A program made the translations under genes and the position numbers. The notes under the pieces are model-generated. The model made no database searches. It was not told where the DNA came from and saw only the letters and a program-made list of their open reading frames with translations. 64,000 nucleotides of DNA from NCBI GenBank assembly GCA_963820315.1, contig CAWFZK010000048.1:1-64000 (forward strand), read 5' to 3'. This document shows positions 8,619 through 17,053 of the stretch, one piece after another. This DNA comes from JACVRW01 sp963820315. GTDB lineage: Bacteria; Actinomycetota; Thermoleophilia; Solirubrobacterales; Thermoleophilaceae. Position 1 is the stretch's first letter; each line of letters opens with the position of its first letter.

Positions 8619-9557
8619 TTATGCGAGGTCAGGAGGATCCGGGGCCAGCGCCCACAGCGACCCGTCGCCCACCGGCCGACGAACAACGCGCCCCTCGCCG
8701 GTGGCCGTGATGAGCGCGGCCTCGACGCCGACCACATCAGGTACCGCGAGGTGCTCGGCCATCACGGCAGCCACCTCGGCCGTCGTCAGCTCGTAGGGGA
8801 GGGCGCTCAGGACCTCAACTGGGTCGTTGGCCGGCGGCCGGCGCGCGAGCGCGGGGTCCAGGTTGGCGATAACGACGTCATAGGCCTCGATCGGCTGAAA
8901 GCCACCCGCTTCCAGCCTTTGCGCGTCAGGCCCCTCGAAGACGAGCGAGGGCGCGGTGTAGCGCACCGCGCCGTCGGTGTTCGCCCCCCGGCCTTGGAAG
9001 TCGGTCGGGGATCCCGCCGCCGTGCGCGCACGAGCGCGGTCGCTCTCGTAGGCGGCCACCACCTCAGGATGGTCGATCCGCCCCACCACGGCGTCGGGAT
9101 CCAGCCCCTCGACTCCCGCGAGCGCCGAGCGCAACCTGCCTGGGTCGTCCAGCGTCCCGGTCGTCGTGAACTGCGCAAACTGCAGCGCCCGCAGCGCGGC
9201 CTCCTCGAGCGGCGCCGCGGCCAGCCGCGTGGCCACGATCGCGCGGCAGGCGGGAGAGGTGGCGCTCAGCCGCGCCTTCGGTGTGATCTGAAACGGCATT
9301 CCGAAGCGGCGAAAACGCCCGTAGCCGAGCGCCGATCGCGTCGGCGTATAGCCGCGAGCGGCGTACTGGCCGGCGCTCTCGGTGAGCCCGATCATCACGA
9401 GTGTCCACCGCAGCTGCTCGCCGTAACGCCACCGCAGCGTCGTGTGCGCCGGCCAGGCGGAGTACGCCCACGGACAACCGGGATCGGTGAAATGGGTGAT
9501 GTCGATCACCGCATGGATGGTCGCAGCTAGCCCCTGAGCCAAGGCAGCCAAGCTCAC
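8619..9557 (-). CDS. DsbA-superfamily thioredoxin-like protein
   Basis: About 300 residues with a thioredoxin-like start (ITHFTDPGCPWAYSAWPAH) and the all-alpha insertion expected of FrnE/DsbA-like oxidoreductases, including a C-terminal LEAGGFQPIEAYDVVIANLD segment. The active-site position reads CPWA, so only one cysteine is present; a one-cysteine site suggests a transferase- or isomerase-like role and not dithiol oxidation. The start is uncertain: GTG 9557 is the longest option, but GTG 9509 would place the thioredoxin strand at the N-terminus as usual. The gene lies in the island, in opposite orientation to the other island genes. Confidence 0.75.
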   Translation of the reverse strand: MSLAALAQGLAATIHAVIDITHFTDPGCPWAYSAWPAHTTLRWRYGEQLRWTLVMIGLTESAGQYAARGYTPTRSALGYGRFRRFGMPFQITPKARLSATSPACRAIVATRLAAAPLEEAALRALQFAQFTTTGTLDDPGRLRSALAGVEGLDPDAVVGRIDHPEVVAAYESDRARARTAAGSPTDFQGRGANTDGAVRYTAPSLVFEGPDAQRLEAGGFQPIEAYDVVIANLDPALARRPPANDPVEVLSALPYELTTAEVAAVMAEHLAVPDVVGVEAALITATGEGRVVRRPVGDGSLWALAPDPPDLA

Positions 9558-9973
9558 AGCGCCGCATCAGGAGCTATGACTTGCGTTCCTCCCCCGACGG
9601 CTCGCAACCACACCGGCTGACCGCATCTCGACAGCCAGACTGCTCCTCGCCCATGAACGCGAGCGTCTCCGCCGTAGCCTTACGCGCTCGCGCAACGGAC
9701 GACCAGGGAGCGCGGTTGCCCGAGCGTCGCATCACCATCGCTTTGCGCGAGGAGTGACAGCCGTGCGGCTGGTGGGCTCCGCTGTCGCTTTCCATGCGAA
9801 GCGACACTCCTGTCGCGGAGCCCTCCCGCGTCCGCCACGGCAAGGGTGTGCCGCTGACCTGGCTAAGGCGCCGGTTTCGAAAGGTTCGCCCCCGGTGGCG
9901 TAGAAATGGAACCCCAACGGAACCCGGCAGGGCCTCGACAGCTCCCAAAGCCAAGTGGAGACTGGCGCGGGTG
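9558..9973. other. Non-coding stretch next to the tRNA-Val 3' end
   Basis: About 415 bases with no convincing gene. In a tRNA-linked element this is where an integrase gene is usually found, but I see no tyrosine-recombinase motifs (R...HxLR...Y) in any frame. Open frames on the minus strand here are Arg-rich and lack ribosome binding sites. The most economical reading is element DNA that has lost its integrase. Confidence 0.45.
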
Positions 9974-9995
9974 GATGGGCGCGGCTGGGTTCGAA
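9974..9995 (+). repeat. 22-bp direct repeat at the tRNA-Val 3' end (att-like, proximal)
   Basis: Identical to 7012-7033. It covers the last 20 bases of the tRNA-Val gene (acceptor strand, 3' side of the T stem and part of the T loop) plus 2 flanking bases. Together the two copies bound a 2.98-kb segment on the 3' side of the tRNA. Confidence 0.75.
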
Positions 9996-10047
9996 CCAGC
10001 GACCTCTCGCGTGTGAGGCGAGCGCTCTCCCGCTGAGCTACGCGCCC
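9976..10047 (-). tRNA. tRNA-Val (anticodon CAC)
   Basis: On the minus strand a full cloverleaf can be drawn: acceptor GGGCGCG pairing with CGCGCCC, D arm GCTC...GAGC, anticodon stem CTCGC/GCGAG with a 7-base loop CTCACAC (anticodon CAC, valine), T arm GCTGG-TTCGAAC-CCAGC, and discriminator A. CCA is not encoded. The 3' end is duplicated 3 kb away (7012-7033), so the tRNA looks like an integration site. Confidence 0.95.
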
Positions 10048-10077
10048 GGGAGAGGGGAAGAGTTTAGTCGCGACCGC

Positions 10078-10986
10078 ATGCGAGAACAGACATTCATGGG
10101 GCGGGTATGGAGGGTCGTCAAGCGCACGCTTGTCTCGTTCTACGACGACCAGGCCACGCACCACGCCGCGGCGCTCACCTACTACTCCCTGATGTCGCTG
10201 TTCCCGGCCGCGCTGCTGGCGCTGTCGCTGCTGGGTCTGCTTGGGCAGTACCCCGAGACCTACAACGCCGTCATCGATTACCTCGATGATGTGGCGCCGG
10301 CGTCGGTCGTCGATCCGCTCGACCGCTCGTTGCGCACGGCGCTGCAGAGCAAGGGAACCGCGACGACCACGCTGATCGTCAGCGTGATCATCGCCTTCTA
10401 CGGCTCGACCGGCGTGCTCGAGGCCGCGCGGCGGGCGCTCAACGTCGTGTTCGAGGCAGAGAACGGGCGCAGCTTCCTGCGTCGCAAGCTCATCGATATC
10501 GCGTCGACGGTGGTCCTGGGGACACTCGTCCTCCTGAGCCTCGTGATGGTGTTCGTCGGCGGGGAGTTCGCACGGGACATCTTCGGCTTCGTCGGTCTCG
10601 GCGACACGGCAGCGGACATCTGGAACGTCGTGCGCTGGCCGGGCGCGTTCGTGGCGGCGACGCTCGCGTTCGCCTATATCTACTACGTCACCCCGGACGT
10701 CGACCAGCGCGCTTTTCACTGGATCACGCCGGGGGCAATCGTCGGCGTGCTGAGCTGGCTCCTCGTGTCGATCGGCCTGTCGACCTACCTGTCGAGCATC
10801 GCCGGCGTGGGAGCGCTGTATGGCACCTTCACCGCGGCGATCGTGCTCGTCGGCTGGCTGTGGCTCACGAACGTCGCACTGCTCTTCGGGGCTGTGCTGA
10901 ACGCCGAGATCGAGCGTGAGAAGGAGCTTTCAGAGGGCGTGCCCGCTGGGCACACCCTCAATCGGCCGGACGTTGGCGCATCGTGA
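10078..10986 (+). CDS. YihY/BrkB-family inner-membrane protein
   Basis: A 302-residue multi-pass membrane protein of the YihY/virulence factor BrkB family. The family hallmarks are present: HHAAALTYYSLMSLFPA in the first helix region, FYGSTGVLEAARRALN in the middle, TPDVDQRAFHWITPGAI, and GVGALYGTFTAAIVLVGWLW before the last helices. About six membrane segments can be counted. The molecular function of the family is unsettled and no enzyme motif is visible. ATG 10078 (MREQTFMG) is taken as the start; ATG 10096 is an alternative. It begins 31 bases beyond the tRNA-Val gene and points away from it. Confidence 0.88.
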   Translation: MREQTFMGRVWRVVKRTLVSFYDDQATHHAAALTYYSLMSLFPAALLALSLLGLLGQYPETYNAVIDYLDDVAPASVVDPLDRSLRTALQSKGTATTTLIVSVIIAFYGSTGVLEAARRALNVVFEAENGRSFLRRKLIDIASTVVLGTLVLLSLVMVFVGGEFARDIFGFVGLGDTAADIWNVVRWPGAFVAATLAFAYIYYVTPDVDQRAFHWITPGAIVGVLSWLLVSIGLSTYLSSIAGVGALYGTFTAAIVLVGWLWLTNVALLFGAVLNAEIEREKELSEGVPAGHTLNRPDVGAS

Positions 10987-11083
10987 TCTAGGCCTTTGCG
11001 CCAGGTTCGAGCACACGTGCTTTCCGCCACAAATACCGGGGTACGCTGCCGAGCGCCAAGCACTCTTCAGGAGGTGTTCACTG

Positions 11084-11632
11084 ATGAAGGGGCGTGTAAA
11101 GCTCGCGATCGGTGTGGCGGTGGTTGCGGCGCTCGCCGCTGCCGGGACGGTCGCGGTGGCGGGGGGCGGTGACAGCATCCGCGAGCGGCTGACGGGCTAC
11201 GAGGAGGATCCGCTCGTGCTCTCGACGACCGGCGACGGAACGTTCAGGGCCCACATCAGCGACCGTCAGCGGACGATCGACTACAGGCTTCGCTACGAGG
11301 CCCTCGAAGGGGCCGTGCAGCAGGCGCACATCCACTTCGGCGGACCCCGGCAGAGCGGGGGCATCAGCGTCTTCCTCTGCACGAACCTGGGCAACGGGCC
11401 CGCCGGCACGCAGCTCTGCCCGGCTGCGCCCGCGACCGTCACGGGCACCATCCGTGCTGCCGACGTGATCGGTCCTGCCGGCCAGGGCATCGCCGCGGGC
11501 GAGTTCGCGGAGCTCGTCGACGCGATCCGTCACGGGGTCACGTACGTGAACGTCCACAGCGAGAAGTACCCGGGCGGTGAGATCCGCGCTCAGCTCGAGG
11601 AGGACGACGACGGCGGCCACGGCGACGACTGA
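11084..11632 (+). CDS. Secreted CHRD-domain protein
   Basis: A 182-residue exported protein. Residues 1-27 form a Sec signal peptide (MKGRVK, then a long Ala/Val core). The rest is a CHRD domain, shown by YEEDPLVLSTTGDGTFRA, AHIHFGGPRQSGGISVFLC and the closing NVHSEKYPGGEIRAQL, which is highly typical. CHRD domains occur in chordin and in many bacterial secreted proteins; no bacterial biochemical role is firmly established. The tail is acidic (EEDDDGGHGDD). ATG 11084 follows AGGAGGTG at a good distance. The gene is followed by a strong GC hairpin and appears monocistronic. Confidence 0.87.
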   Translation: MKGRVKLAIGVAVVAALAAAGTVAVAGGGDSIRERLTGYEEDPLVLSTTGDGTFRAHISDRQRTIDYRLRYEALEGAVQQAHIHFGGPRQSGGISVFLCTNLGNGPAGTQLCPAAPATVTGTIRAADVIGPAGQGIAAGEFAELVDAIRHGVTYVNVHSEKYPGGEIRAQLEEDDDGGHGDD

Positions 11633-11644
11633 GTAGGCGGCTCC

Positions 11645-11669
11645 GGCCCCGCCGCCCGGCGGCGGGGCC
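11645..11669 (+). terminator. Strong GC hairpin after the CHRD gene
   Basis: GGCCCCGCCG and its complement CGGCGGGGCC form a near-perfect stem starting about 13 bases after the CHRD stop codon. It is followed by TTCGG and not by a long T run, as is common for terminators in GC-rich actinobacteria. Confidence 0.7.
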
Positions 11670-11704
11670 GTTCGGCCGTCAGGACGGAGGGATACTTCTG
11701 CGCC

Positions 11705-12466
11705 ATCGAGGCGCGCAGGTATTCGTACGGCGAGCGGCGGGACCAGTTCGGAGAGCTGACGCTGCCCGATGGTCAGGGCCCGTTCCCAGTCGCGGTCCTC
11801 ATCCACGGCGGGTTCTGGCGGGCGCGCTACGACCTCCGCCTCGAGGACGACCTCGTCGCCGACCTCGCCGGACGCGGCTGGGCCGCCTGGAACCTCGAGT
11901 ACCGCCGCCTCGGCTGGCGCAGTCGCGGCGGCTGGCCGGCCACCTTCGAGGACGTGGCGGCCGGCATCGACCTGCTCGGTCGCCTCGAGGAGAGCCTCGA
12001 CCTCGCGCGCGTGGTTGCCATCGGGCACTCGGCGGGGGGCCATCTGGCCTTCTGGGCCGCGGCCCGCCGCGGGCTGCCAGCCGGTGCCCCGGGCGCCGAG
12101 CCGCGCATCCGGCTGGCAGGTGCGGTGGCGCAGGCGGGTGTGCTCGACCTGCGCGAGGCCTCCCGGCTCGGCCTCTCGAGGCGCGCGGCCGAGTCGCTGA
12201 TCGGAGGCTCTCCCATGAAATGGCCGGAGCGCTACGACGCCGCCTCCCCGATCGAGCGGCTGCCACTCGGTGTGCCGCAGCTCGTGGTCCACGGCGACGC
12301 CGACGACGTCGTCCCGATCTCGATCGCGCGCCGCTACTCCGAGCGCGCGGCCGAGGCGGGGGACCCGTGCGAGCTCGCTGAGCTCCCCGGCAGCGGCCAC
12401 GACGAGCATCTCGACCCGTCGAGCGACGCCTGGCGTACCGTGATCGCGTGGCTGGAGCGGCAGTGA
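11705..12466 (+). CDS. Alpha/beta hydrolase, probable kynurenine formamidase
   Basis: The frame encodes about 250 residues of an esterase-like alpha/beta hydrolase. The oxyanion motif HGGFW, the nucleophile elbow GHSAGGH, and the late aspartate (HGDADDVVP) and histidine (GSGHDEHLD) complete the usual triad. It overlaps kynureninase by the 4-base GTGA, so hydrolysis of N-formylkynurenine to kynurenine is the likely role; this rests on context. The start is unresolved: the frame contains homologous sequence from about 11705 (IEARRYSYGERRDQFGE), but the first ATG/GTG/TTG in frame is at 11954, after the oxyanion motif. A GGAGG at 11686-11690 supports a start near 11698-11705, with either an unusual codon or a base error. 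Confidence 0.75.
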   Translation: MEARRYSYGERRDQFGELTLPDGQGPFPVAVLIHGGFWRARYDLRLEDDLVADLAGRGWAAWNLEYRRLGWRSRGGWPATFEDVAAGIDLLGRLEESLDLARVVAIGHSAGGHLAFWAAARRGLPAGAPGAEPRIRLAGAVAQAGVLDLREASRLGLSRRAAESLIGGSPMKWPERYDAASPIERLPLGVPQLVVHGDADDVVPISIARRYSERAAEAGDPCELAELPGSGHDEHLDPSSDAWRTVIAWLERQ

Positions 12467-13662
12467 CCGAGCGCGCCCGCGCCGAGCGGCTCGACGCGGA
12501 CGATCCGCTCGCGGGCTTTCGCGAGCGCTTCGTGATCGACGACCCCGAGACGATCTACCTGGACGGAAACTCGCTCGGGCGACTGCCGCTCGCGACACGC
12601 GAGCGCACGAACGCGCTGCTCGACCAGTGGGGCACTGAGCTCGTGCGCGGCTGGGACGAGTGGATCGAACTGCCCCAGCGGGTGGGCGACCTGATCGGCT
12701 CGGCCGTGCTGGGAGCGAAGCCCGGCGAGACGCTCGTCTCCGACTCGACCACCGTCAATCTCTTCAAGCTGGCAGGCGCGCTGCTCGCCGAGAACCCCGG
12801 GCAGATCGTCGGCGACGCCGGCGACTTCCCGACGAACCGCTACGTGCTCGACGGGCTGGTCGAGCTCTATGGACGATCGCTTCGCCTGACACGCGAAGGT
12901 CTGGCCGACGTCCTGACAAGCGGAGAGGAGATCGCCCTCGTCTGCCTGTCGCACGTCGACTACCGCACCGGCGAGCTGCTCGACACCGAGCTGATCGAAC
13001 AGCTCAGTCCCGCACCCGTGATCTGGGATCTCAGCCACTCGGCCGGCGTCGCGCGGCCGAAGGGCATCCGCTACGCGGTGGGGGCCACCTACAAGTACCT
13101 GAACGGCGGCCCGGGCGCACCCGGCTTCCTGTACGTCCGCGAGGACTCGCTCTGGCCGCACGTGAGCCCGATCAAGGGCTGGTTCGGACATGAGCATCAG
13201 TTCGAGATGGGCGAGGACTACGAGCCGGCGCGCGGCGTGCGCCGGTTCCTGACGGGCACGCCGAACGTCCCCGCCCTGGTGGCAATCGAGGAGGGCGCGA
13301 AGATCGTCGCCGAGGCCGGCAGCGACCGGCTGCGGGCGAAGGCCGAGGCGCTCACCTCCTACGCGGCGGACCTTCATGACGAGTGGCTTGCGCCGCTCGG
13401 CTTCGAGCTGTGGAGCCCGCGCGATCCGGCCCGGCGCGGCGCCCACGTGAGCGTTCGCCACGACCAGGCGTGGCCGATCTGCCGGGCGCTGATCGAGCGC
13501 GCCAGAGTCATTCCCGACTTTCGCGAACCCGACCTGATCCGGCTCGGGTTCGCCCCGCTCTACACGCGCTTCGTCGACGTGCACGAGGCGCTCGATCGCC
13601 TGCGCGGGCTGGTCGAGCGCGGCGACTACGACACGGCGATCGCGCGCTCGCGCGTGACCTAG
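12463..13662 (+). CDS. kynU: Kynureninase
   Basis: A 399-residue PLP enzyme that cleaves kynurenine to anthranilate and alanine in tryptophan degradation. Family signatures are YLDGNSLGRLP near the N-terminus, the DLSHSAGV aspartate/histidine region, and the cofactor lysine in ATYKYLNGGPGAPGF, followed by GWFGHEHQFEM. Start GTG 12463 is chosen because it overlaps the formamidase stop (GTGA), has GGAG 8 bases upstream, and removes five residues compared with the earlier GTG 12448. The coupling suggests one mRNA with the hydrolase. The 3' end overlaps the convergent RidA gene by 4 bases. Confidence 0.92.
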   Translation: MTERARAERLDADDPLAGFRERFVIDDPETIYLDGNSLGRLPLATRERTNALLDQWGTELVRGWDEWIELPQRVGDLIGSAVLGAKPGETLVSDSTTVNLFKLAGALLAENPGQIVGDAGDFPTNRYVLDGLVELYGRSLRLTREGLADVLTSGEEIALVCLSHVDYRTGELLDTELIEQLSPAPVIWDLSHSAGVARPKGIRYAVGATYKYLNGGPGAPGFLYVREDSLWPHVSPIKGWFGHEHQFEMGEDYEPARGVRRFLTGTPNVPALVAIEEGAKIVAEAGSDRLRAKAEALTSYAADLHDEWLAPLGFELWSPRDPARRGAHVSVRHDQAWPICRALIERARVIPDFREPDLIRLGFAPLYTRFVDVHEALDRLRGLVERGDYDTAIARSRVT

Positions 13663-14045
13663 AGCGCGACGATCGCGTCGATCTCGACGTCGGCGCCCTT
13701 CGGCAGCGCCGCCACGCCGATCGCGACGCGGGCCGGCGGGTCGTCCTCGCCGAAGAACTGGCCGTACACCTCGTTCACGCGCGCGAAATCGCCCATGTCG
13801 GTCAGGTAGACCGTGCAGCGCACAGCCTGTGCGAGCGACGCGCCGGCCGCCTCGCACACCGCCGAGAGGTTCTCGAGGCAGCGGCGCGCCTGACCCTCGA
13901 TGTCCTCCTTGACGAGCTCGCCGCTCGACGGATCGAGCGGGACCTGGCCCGAGCAGAACAGGAGCGAGCCGGTCCGGATCGCCTGGCTGTACGGGCCGAT
14001 CGCGGCGGGGGCGTTGTCGGTGGACACGGGCACTCTCAGCGCCAT
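13659..14045 (-). CDS. RidA-family enamine/imine deaminase
   Basis: A 128-residue Rid protein of the YjgF/YER057c/UK114 family, which hydrolyses reactive enamine and imine intermediates released by PLP enzymes. Recognisable elements are IGPYSQAIRTGSLLFCSGQVPLD, the conserved arginine in VRCTVYLTDMGDF, and the C-terminal GADVEIDAIVAL with the carboxylate found in active RidA proteins. It is convergent with kynureninase, a PLP enzyme, so a housekeeping link is possible, though the opposite strand means it is not cotranscribed. Confidence 0.9.
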   Translation of the reverse strand: MALRVPVSTDNAPAAIGPYSQAIRTGSLLFCSGQVPLDPSSGELVKEDIEGQARRCLENLSAVCEAAGASLAQAVRCTVYLTDMGDFARVNEVYGQFFGEDDPPARVAIGVAALPKGADVEIDAIVAL

Positions 14046-14106
14046 GGCGCTCCTCTCGGTCGACGGCTGCGGGCGGAGGTTATTCGTGCGCGCTAGGCTT
14101 GCAGGC

Positions 14107-14380
14107 GGACCGTGCTAGGCGGGGAGGTAGCGGTGCCCTGTCACCCACAAGCCGCTCTAGTGGGGCTGAATTCCCAACTGAGGGATTCTGCTTTCGGGGT
14201 CAGTACGCCGGACAGAGGCGTCGATGGCCGGGTCCCGCGCGGCGAGCGCTCGCGAACCAGGTCAGGTCCGGGAGGAAGCAGCCTTAAGCGATACCGCTCG
14301 TGCGCCGCGGAACAACCTGGCCGGAGTCGAAGATCGGCGGGCACGCTCGGAGGCGGGTTTCGAAGAAGGGTGCACGGTCC
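14107..14380 (+). ncRNA. ffs: Signal recognition particle RNA, large (Alu-domain) type
   Basis: The 5' part reads CGTGCTAGGCGGGGAGGTAG and CGGTGCCCTGTCACCCACAA, the Alu-domain signature of the Bacillus subtilis-type SRP RNA. The universal domain IV motif GTCAGGTCCGGGAGGAAGC is at 14261-14279, followed by the matching 3' strand. The ends were placed from the closing stem: GGACCGTGC at 14107-14115 pairs perfectly with GCACGGTCC at 14372-14380, giving 274 nt. Its role is protein targeting with Ffh. Several open frames cross it on both strands, but none is a gene. Confidence 0.93.
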
Positions 14381-14393
14381 ACTTTCATCTCTC

Positions 14394-14792
14394 ATGGCCG
14401 AGGCGGACAACTTGCAGCTCGCCCGCACCCTGGTCGAGCTGTGGAACGCAGGCGACTTCGAGGGCGTCGTGGACCTCTACACGGAGGACGCGGCGATGAT
14501 CGCGGGGCCGGAATGGCCCGATCAGGCCGAGTACCACGGCCGCGAGGGCGTGCGGGCCAACATCGAGCAGTGGCGCTCGGTGTGGGAGTCGGCTCGGATC
14601 GAGGCCGAGCGCATCGAGGCGCACGGCGACCAGGTGGTTGCGAGCGGCGCCTGGATCACACGCGGGCGCATGAGCGGCATCGAGGGTGACATGCCGTTCG
14701 TCATCCTGCTGACGCTTCGAGGTGGGAAGATCGCAGTCCTTGAGTGGTTCACAGACCACGACGAAGCCGTCGCCGCCGCTCGCGCAACCTGA
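14394..14792 (+). CDS. SnoaL-like (NTF2-fold) protein
   Basis: A 132-residue protein of the SnoaL-like NTF2 superfamily: ARTLVELWNAGDFEGVVDLY, GREGVRANIEQWRSVWES and the final strand GKIAVLEWFTDHDEAVAAA are typical. Such folds serve as small isomerases, hydratases or binding proteins; the active-site residues vary and the role here is not known. ATG 14394 lies 14 bases after the SRP RNA. Its 3' end overlaps the start region of the following E1-like gene, so the two may be coupled. Confidence 0.8.
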   Translation: MAEADNLQLARTLVELWNAGDFEGVVDLYTEDAAMIAGPEWPDQAEYHGREGVRANIEQWRSVWESARIEAERIEAHGDQVVASGAWITRGRMSGIEGDMPFVILLTLRGGKIAVLEWFTDHDEAVAAARAT

Positions 14793-17053
14793 CCTCGACG
14801 TCCTGCGCGTCGTCGAGCGCCGCGTGCTCTGGCTCGCCACCGCGATCGTCCACCACGCCAACCGCGTGCGCGAGACCAGCTCGGGCGTGAAGGTGGGCGG
14901 CCACCAGGCCTCGAGCGCGTCGATGGTGAGCCTGATGACGGCGCTCTGGTTCGCTGACCTGCGTGCGGAGGACCGCGTGTCGGTCAAGCCGCACGCGTCG
15001 CCGGTCCTGCACGCGATCAACTATCTGCTCGGGCAGCTCGACCAGCCGTATCTCGAGTCGCTGCGCGAGTTCGGCGGCCTGCAGAGCTACCCGAGCCGCA
15101 CCAAGGACCCGGACCCGGTCGACTACTCGACCGGCTCGGTCGGAATCGGCGCGACGGCGCCGGTGTGGAGCGCGATCGCGCGCCGCTACCTCGAGTACCA
15201 CCGCCTCGAGGCGCCCCCGATGGGCCGCCAGATCGCGCTGCTCGGCGACGCCGAGCTCGACGAGGGAGCCGTCTGGGAGGCGATCGCCGATCCCTGGGTC
15301 GCGCATCTCGGCGAGGTGCTCTGGGTGGTCGACCTGAACCGGCAGTCGCTCGACCGGGTGGTGCCGGACATCGCCTTCGGCCGGCTCGCCGGCATGTTCG
15401 AGGCGGCCGGCTGGCAGGTCATCACCGTCAAGTACGGGCGCCTGCTCGACGAGCTGTTCGCGCGCCCGGGTGGCGACGCGCTTCGCCGGCGCATCGACGA
15501 GATGCCCAACGAGGAGTACCAGCGGCTGCTGCGGGCGGATGGGGCCGAGCTGCGCGAGCGCCTGCCCGGCTCCGACGCCGAGCTCGCGAAGCTCGTGGCC
15601 GAGCTCGACGACGCCGAGCTGCGTGCCGGCTTCCGGGACCTCGGCGGGCACGACCTCGGCAAGCTGATCGACGCCTACCGCGCGGCCGACCACGACCGCC
15701 CGACGGTGGTCTTCGCCTACACGATCAAGGGCTGGTCGCTGCCGATCGAGGGCCACCCGGAGAACCACTCGGCGCTGCTGACGAACGAGCAGTTCGCGGA
15801 GCTCGCGGCCGAGCTCGGCACGGACGACGCGCGCCCCTGGGAGCGCTTCGAGCCGGGCAGCCCGGAGGAAGAGCTCTGCTCCGCCGCGGCCGTCGCGCTC
15901 GCCCGCGAGGAGCCCACGCCGCACGAGCCGCCGCCCGGTCCCGGCCGCGCTCGGCCGCGTGCACCGCGGCCAGGAGTCGACGCAGCAGGCCTTCGGGCGC
16001 TTCTTCGTCGACCTCGTCCACGAGGCGCCCGAGGTCGCCGAGCGGGTGGTGACGGTGAGTCCGGACGTGGCCAGCTCCACCAACCTCGGTGGCTGGATCA
16101 ACAAGGCGGGCATCTGGTCGGTGGGGGAAAGGCGCCACTGGTTCGCCGACGACACGCAGACGCTCGTGCGCTGGAAGGAGACACCGGGCGGCGGCCACAT
16201 CGAGCTCGGCATCGCCGAGACCAACCTGGTGGGCCTGCTCGGCGAGCTCGGCGTGACCTGGAGCCGCTACGGCCAGCCGCTGTTCCCGATCGGCACCATC
16301 TACGACCCGTTCGTCGGCCGCGCCCTCGAGCCGTGGTCGTTCGGCATCTACGCGGGCGGCCAGTCGATCCTCGTCGGCACGCCATCCGGTGTCTCGCTGG
16401 CGCCGGAGGGGGGCGCGCACCAGTCGATCGTCACGCCCTCGATCGGCATCGGGCAGCCGGGCTGCAGCGCCTGGGAGCCGGCCTTCGGCCAGGACCTCGA
16501 GTGGACGCTCCTCTATGCGCTGTCGCGGCTCGGCCGGCCGGGCGGCGAGTCCGCCTACCTGCGGCTCTCGACGCGTCCGGTCGACCAGGAACTCGCGGGC
16601 GGCGACACGAGCGACGAGCGCCGCCGGCTCGTGCTCGCCGGCGGCTACCCGCTACGGCGCGCCGAGGAGAGGCCGCGCGTGACGCTCGTCGGGATGGGCG
16701 CCGTCATGCCCGAGCTGATCGCCGCCGCGGACGAGCTCGGCGACGGCGTGGACGTGATCTGCCTGACGAGCGCCGACCTCCTCTTCCGCGCCCTGCGCGC
16801 CCGCGCCGGCTTCGGCGAGCACCCGACGGAGATCCTCGACGAGCTGCTGCCGCCCGAGCGCGCCGCGCCCATGGTGACGGTGCTCGACGGCGACCCCAAC
16901 GCGCTCGCCTTCCTGGCGACGGTGAACGGCGTGCCGCTGACGCCGCTCGGCGTGAGCCGCTTCGGCCAGTCGGGCGACCTCGAGGACGTCTACCGCCACC
17001 ACGAGATCGACGCCGAGACGGTGATCGGCGCCGCGCTGGACCTGACCGGCTAG
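14722..17053 (+). pseudogene. Pyruvate dehydrogenase E1 / transketolase-like enzyme, frame-broken
   Basis: A ThDP-dependent enzyme of the homodimeric E1 (AceE)/transketolase family, about 777 residues if rejoined. The N-terminal half has KVGGHQASSASMVSLMTALW, VSVKPHASPVLHAINYLLG, and the cofactor region LLGDAELDEGAVWEAI. The second half (GRFFVDLVHEAPEVAERVV, then GIAETNLVGLLGELG with the activating glutamate, and GGAHQSIVTPSIGI) is in the next frame. The break lies at about 15931-15937: deleting one C from CCGCCCGG gives PPPVPAALGRVHRG, a natural join. The start is uncertain (GTG 14722 or TTG 14740, both inside the SnoaL gene). Likely an assembly indel in a working gene; the exact 2-oxo acid or sugar substrate is not proven. 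Confidence 0.78.

Noticed and set aside
9558..9973. An integrase gene beside the tRNA-Val repeat
   Set aside because: Expected for such an island, but no recombinase catalytic motif is readable in any frame of the gap.
9574..10719. A long minus-strand frame over the tRNA-Val gene and the YihY gene
   Set aside because: It runs across the tRNA and is the shadow of the YihY gene. The peptide is Arg-rich without motifs.
14102..14390. Open frames on both strands between RidA and the SnoaL-like gene
   Set aside because: They lie on the SRP RNA, whose stem and conserved loops explain the sequence. The peptides have no family likeness.
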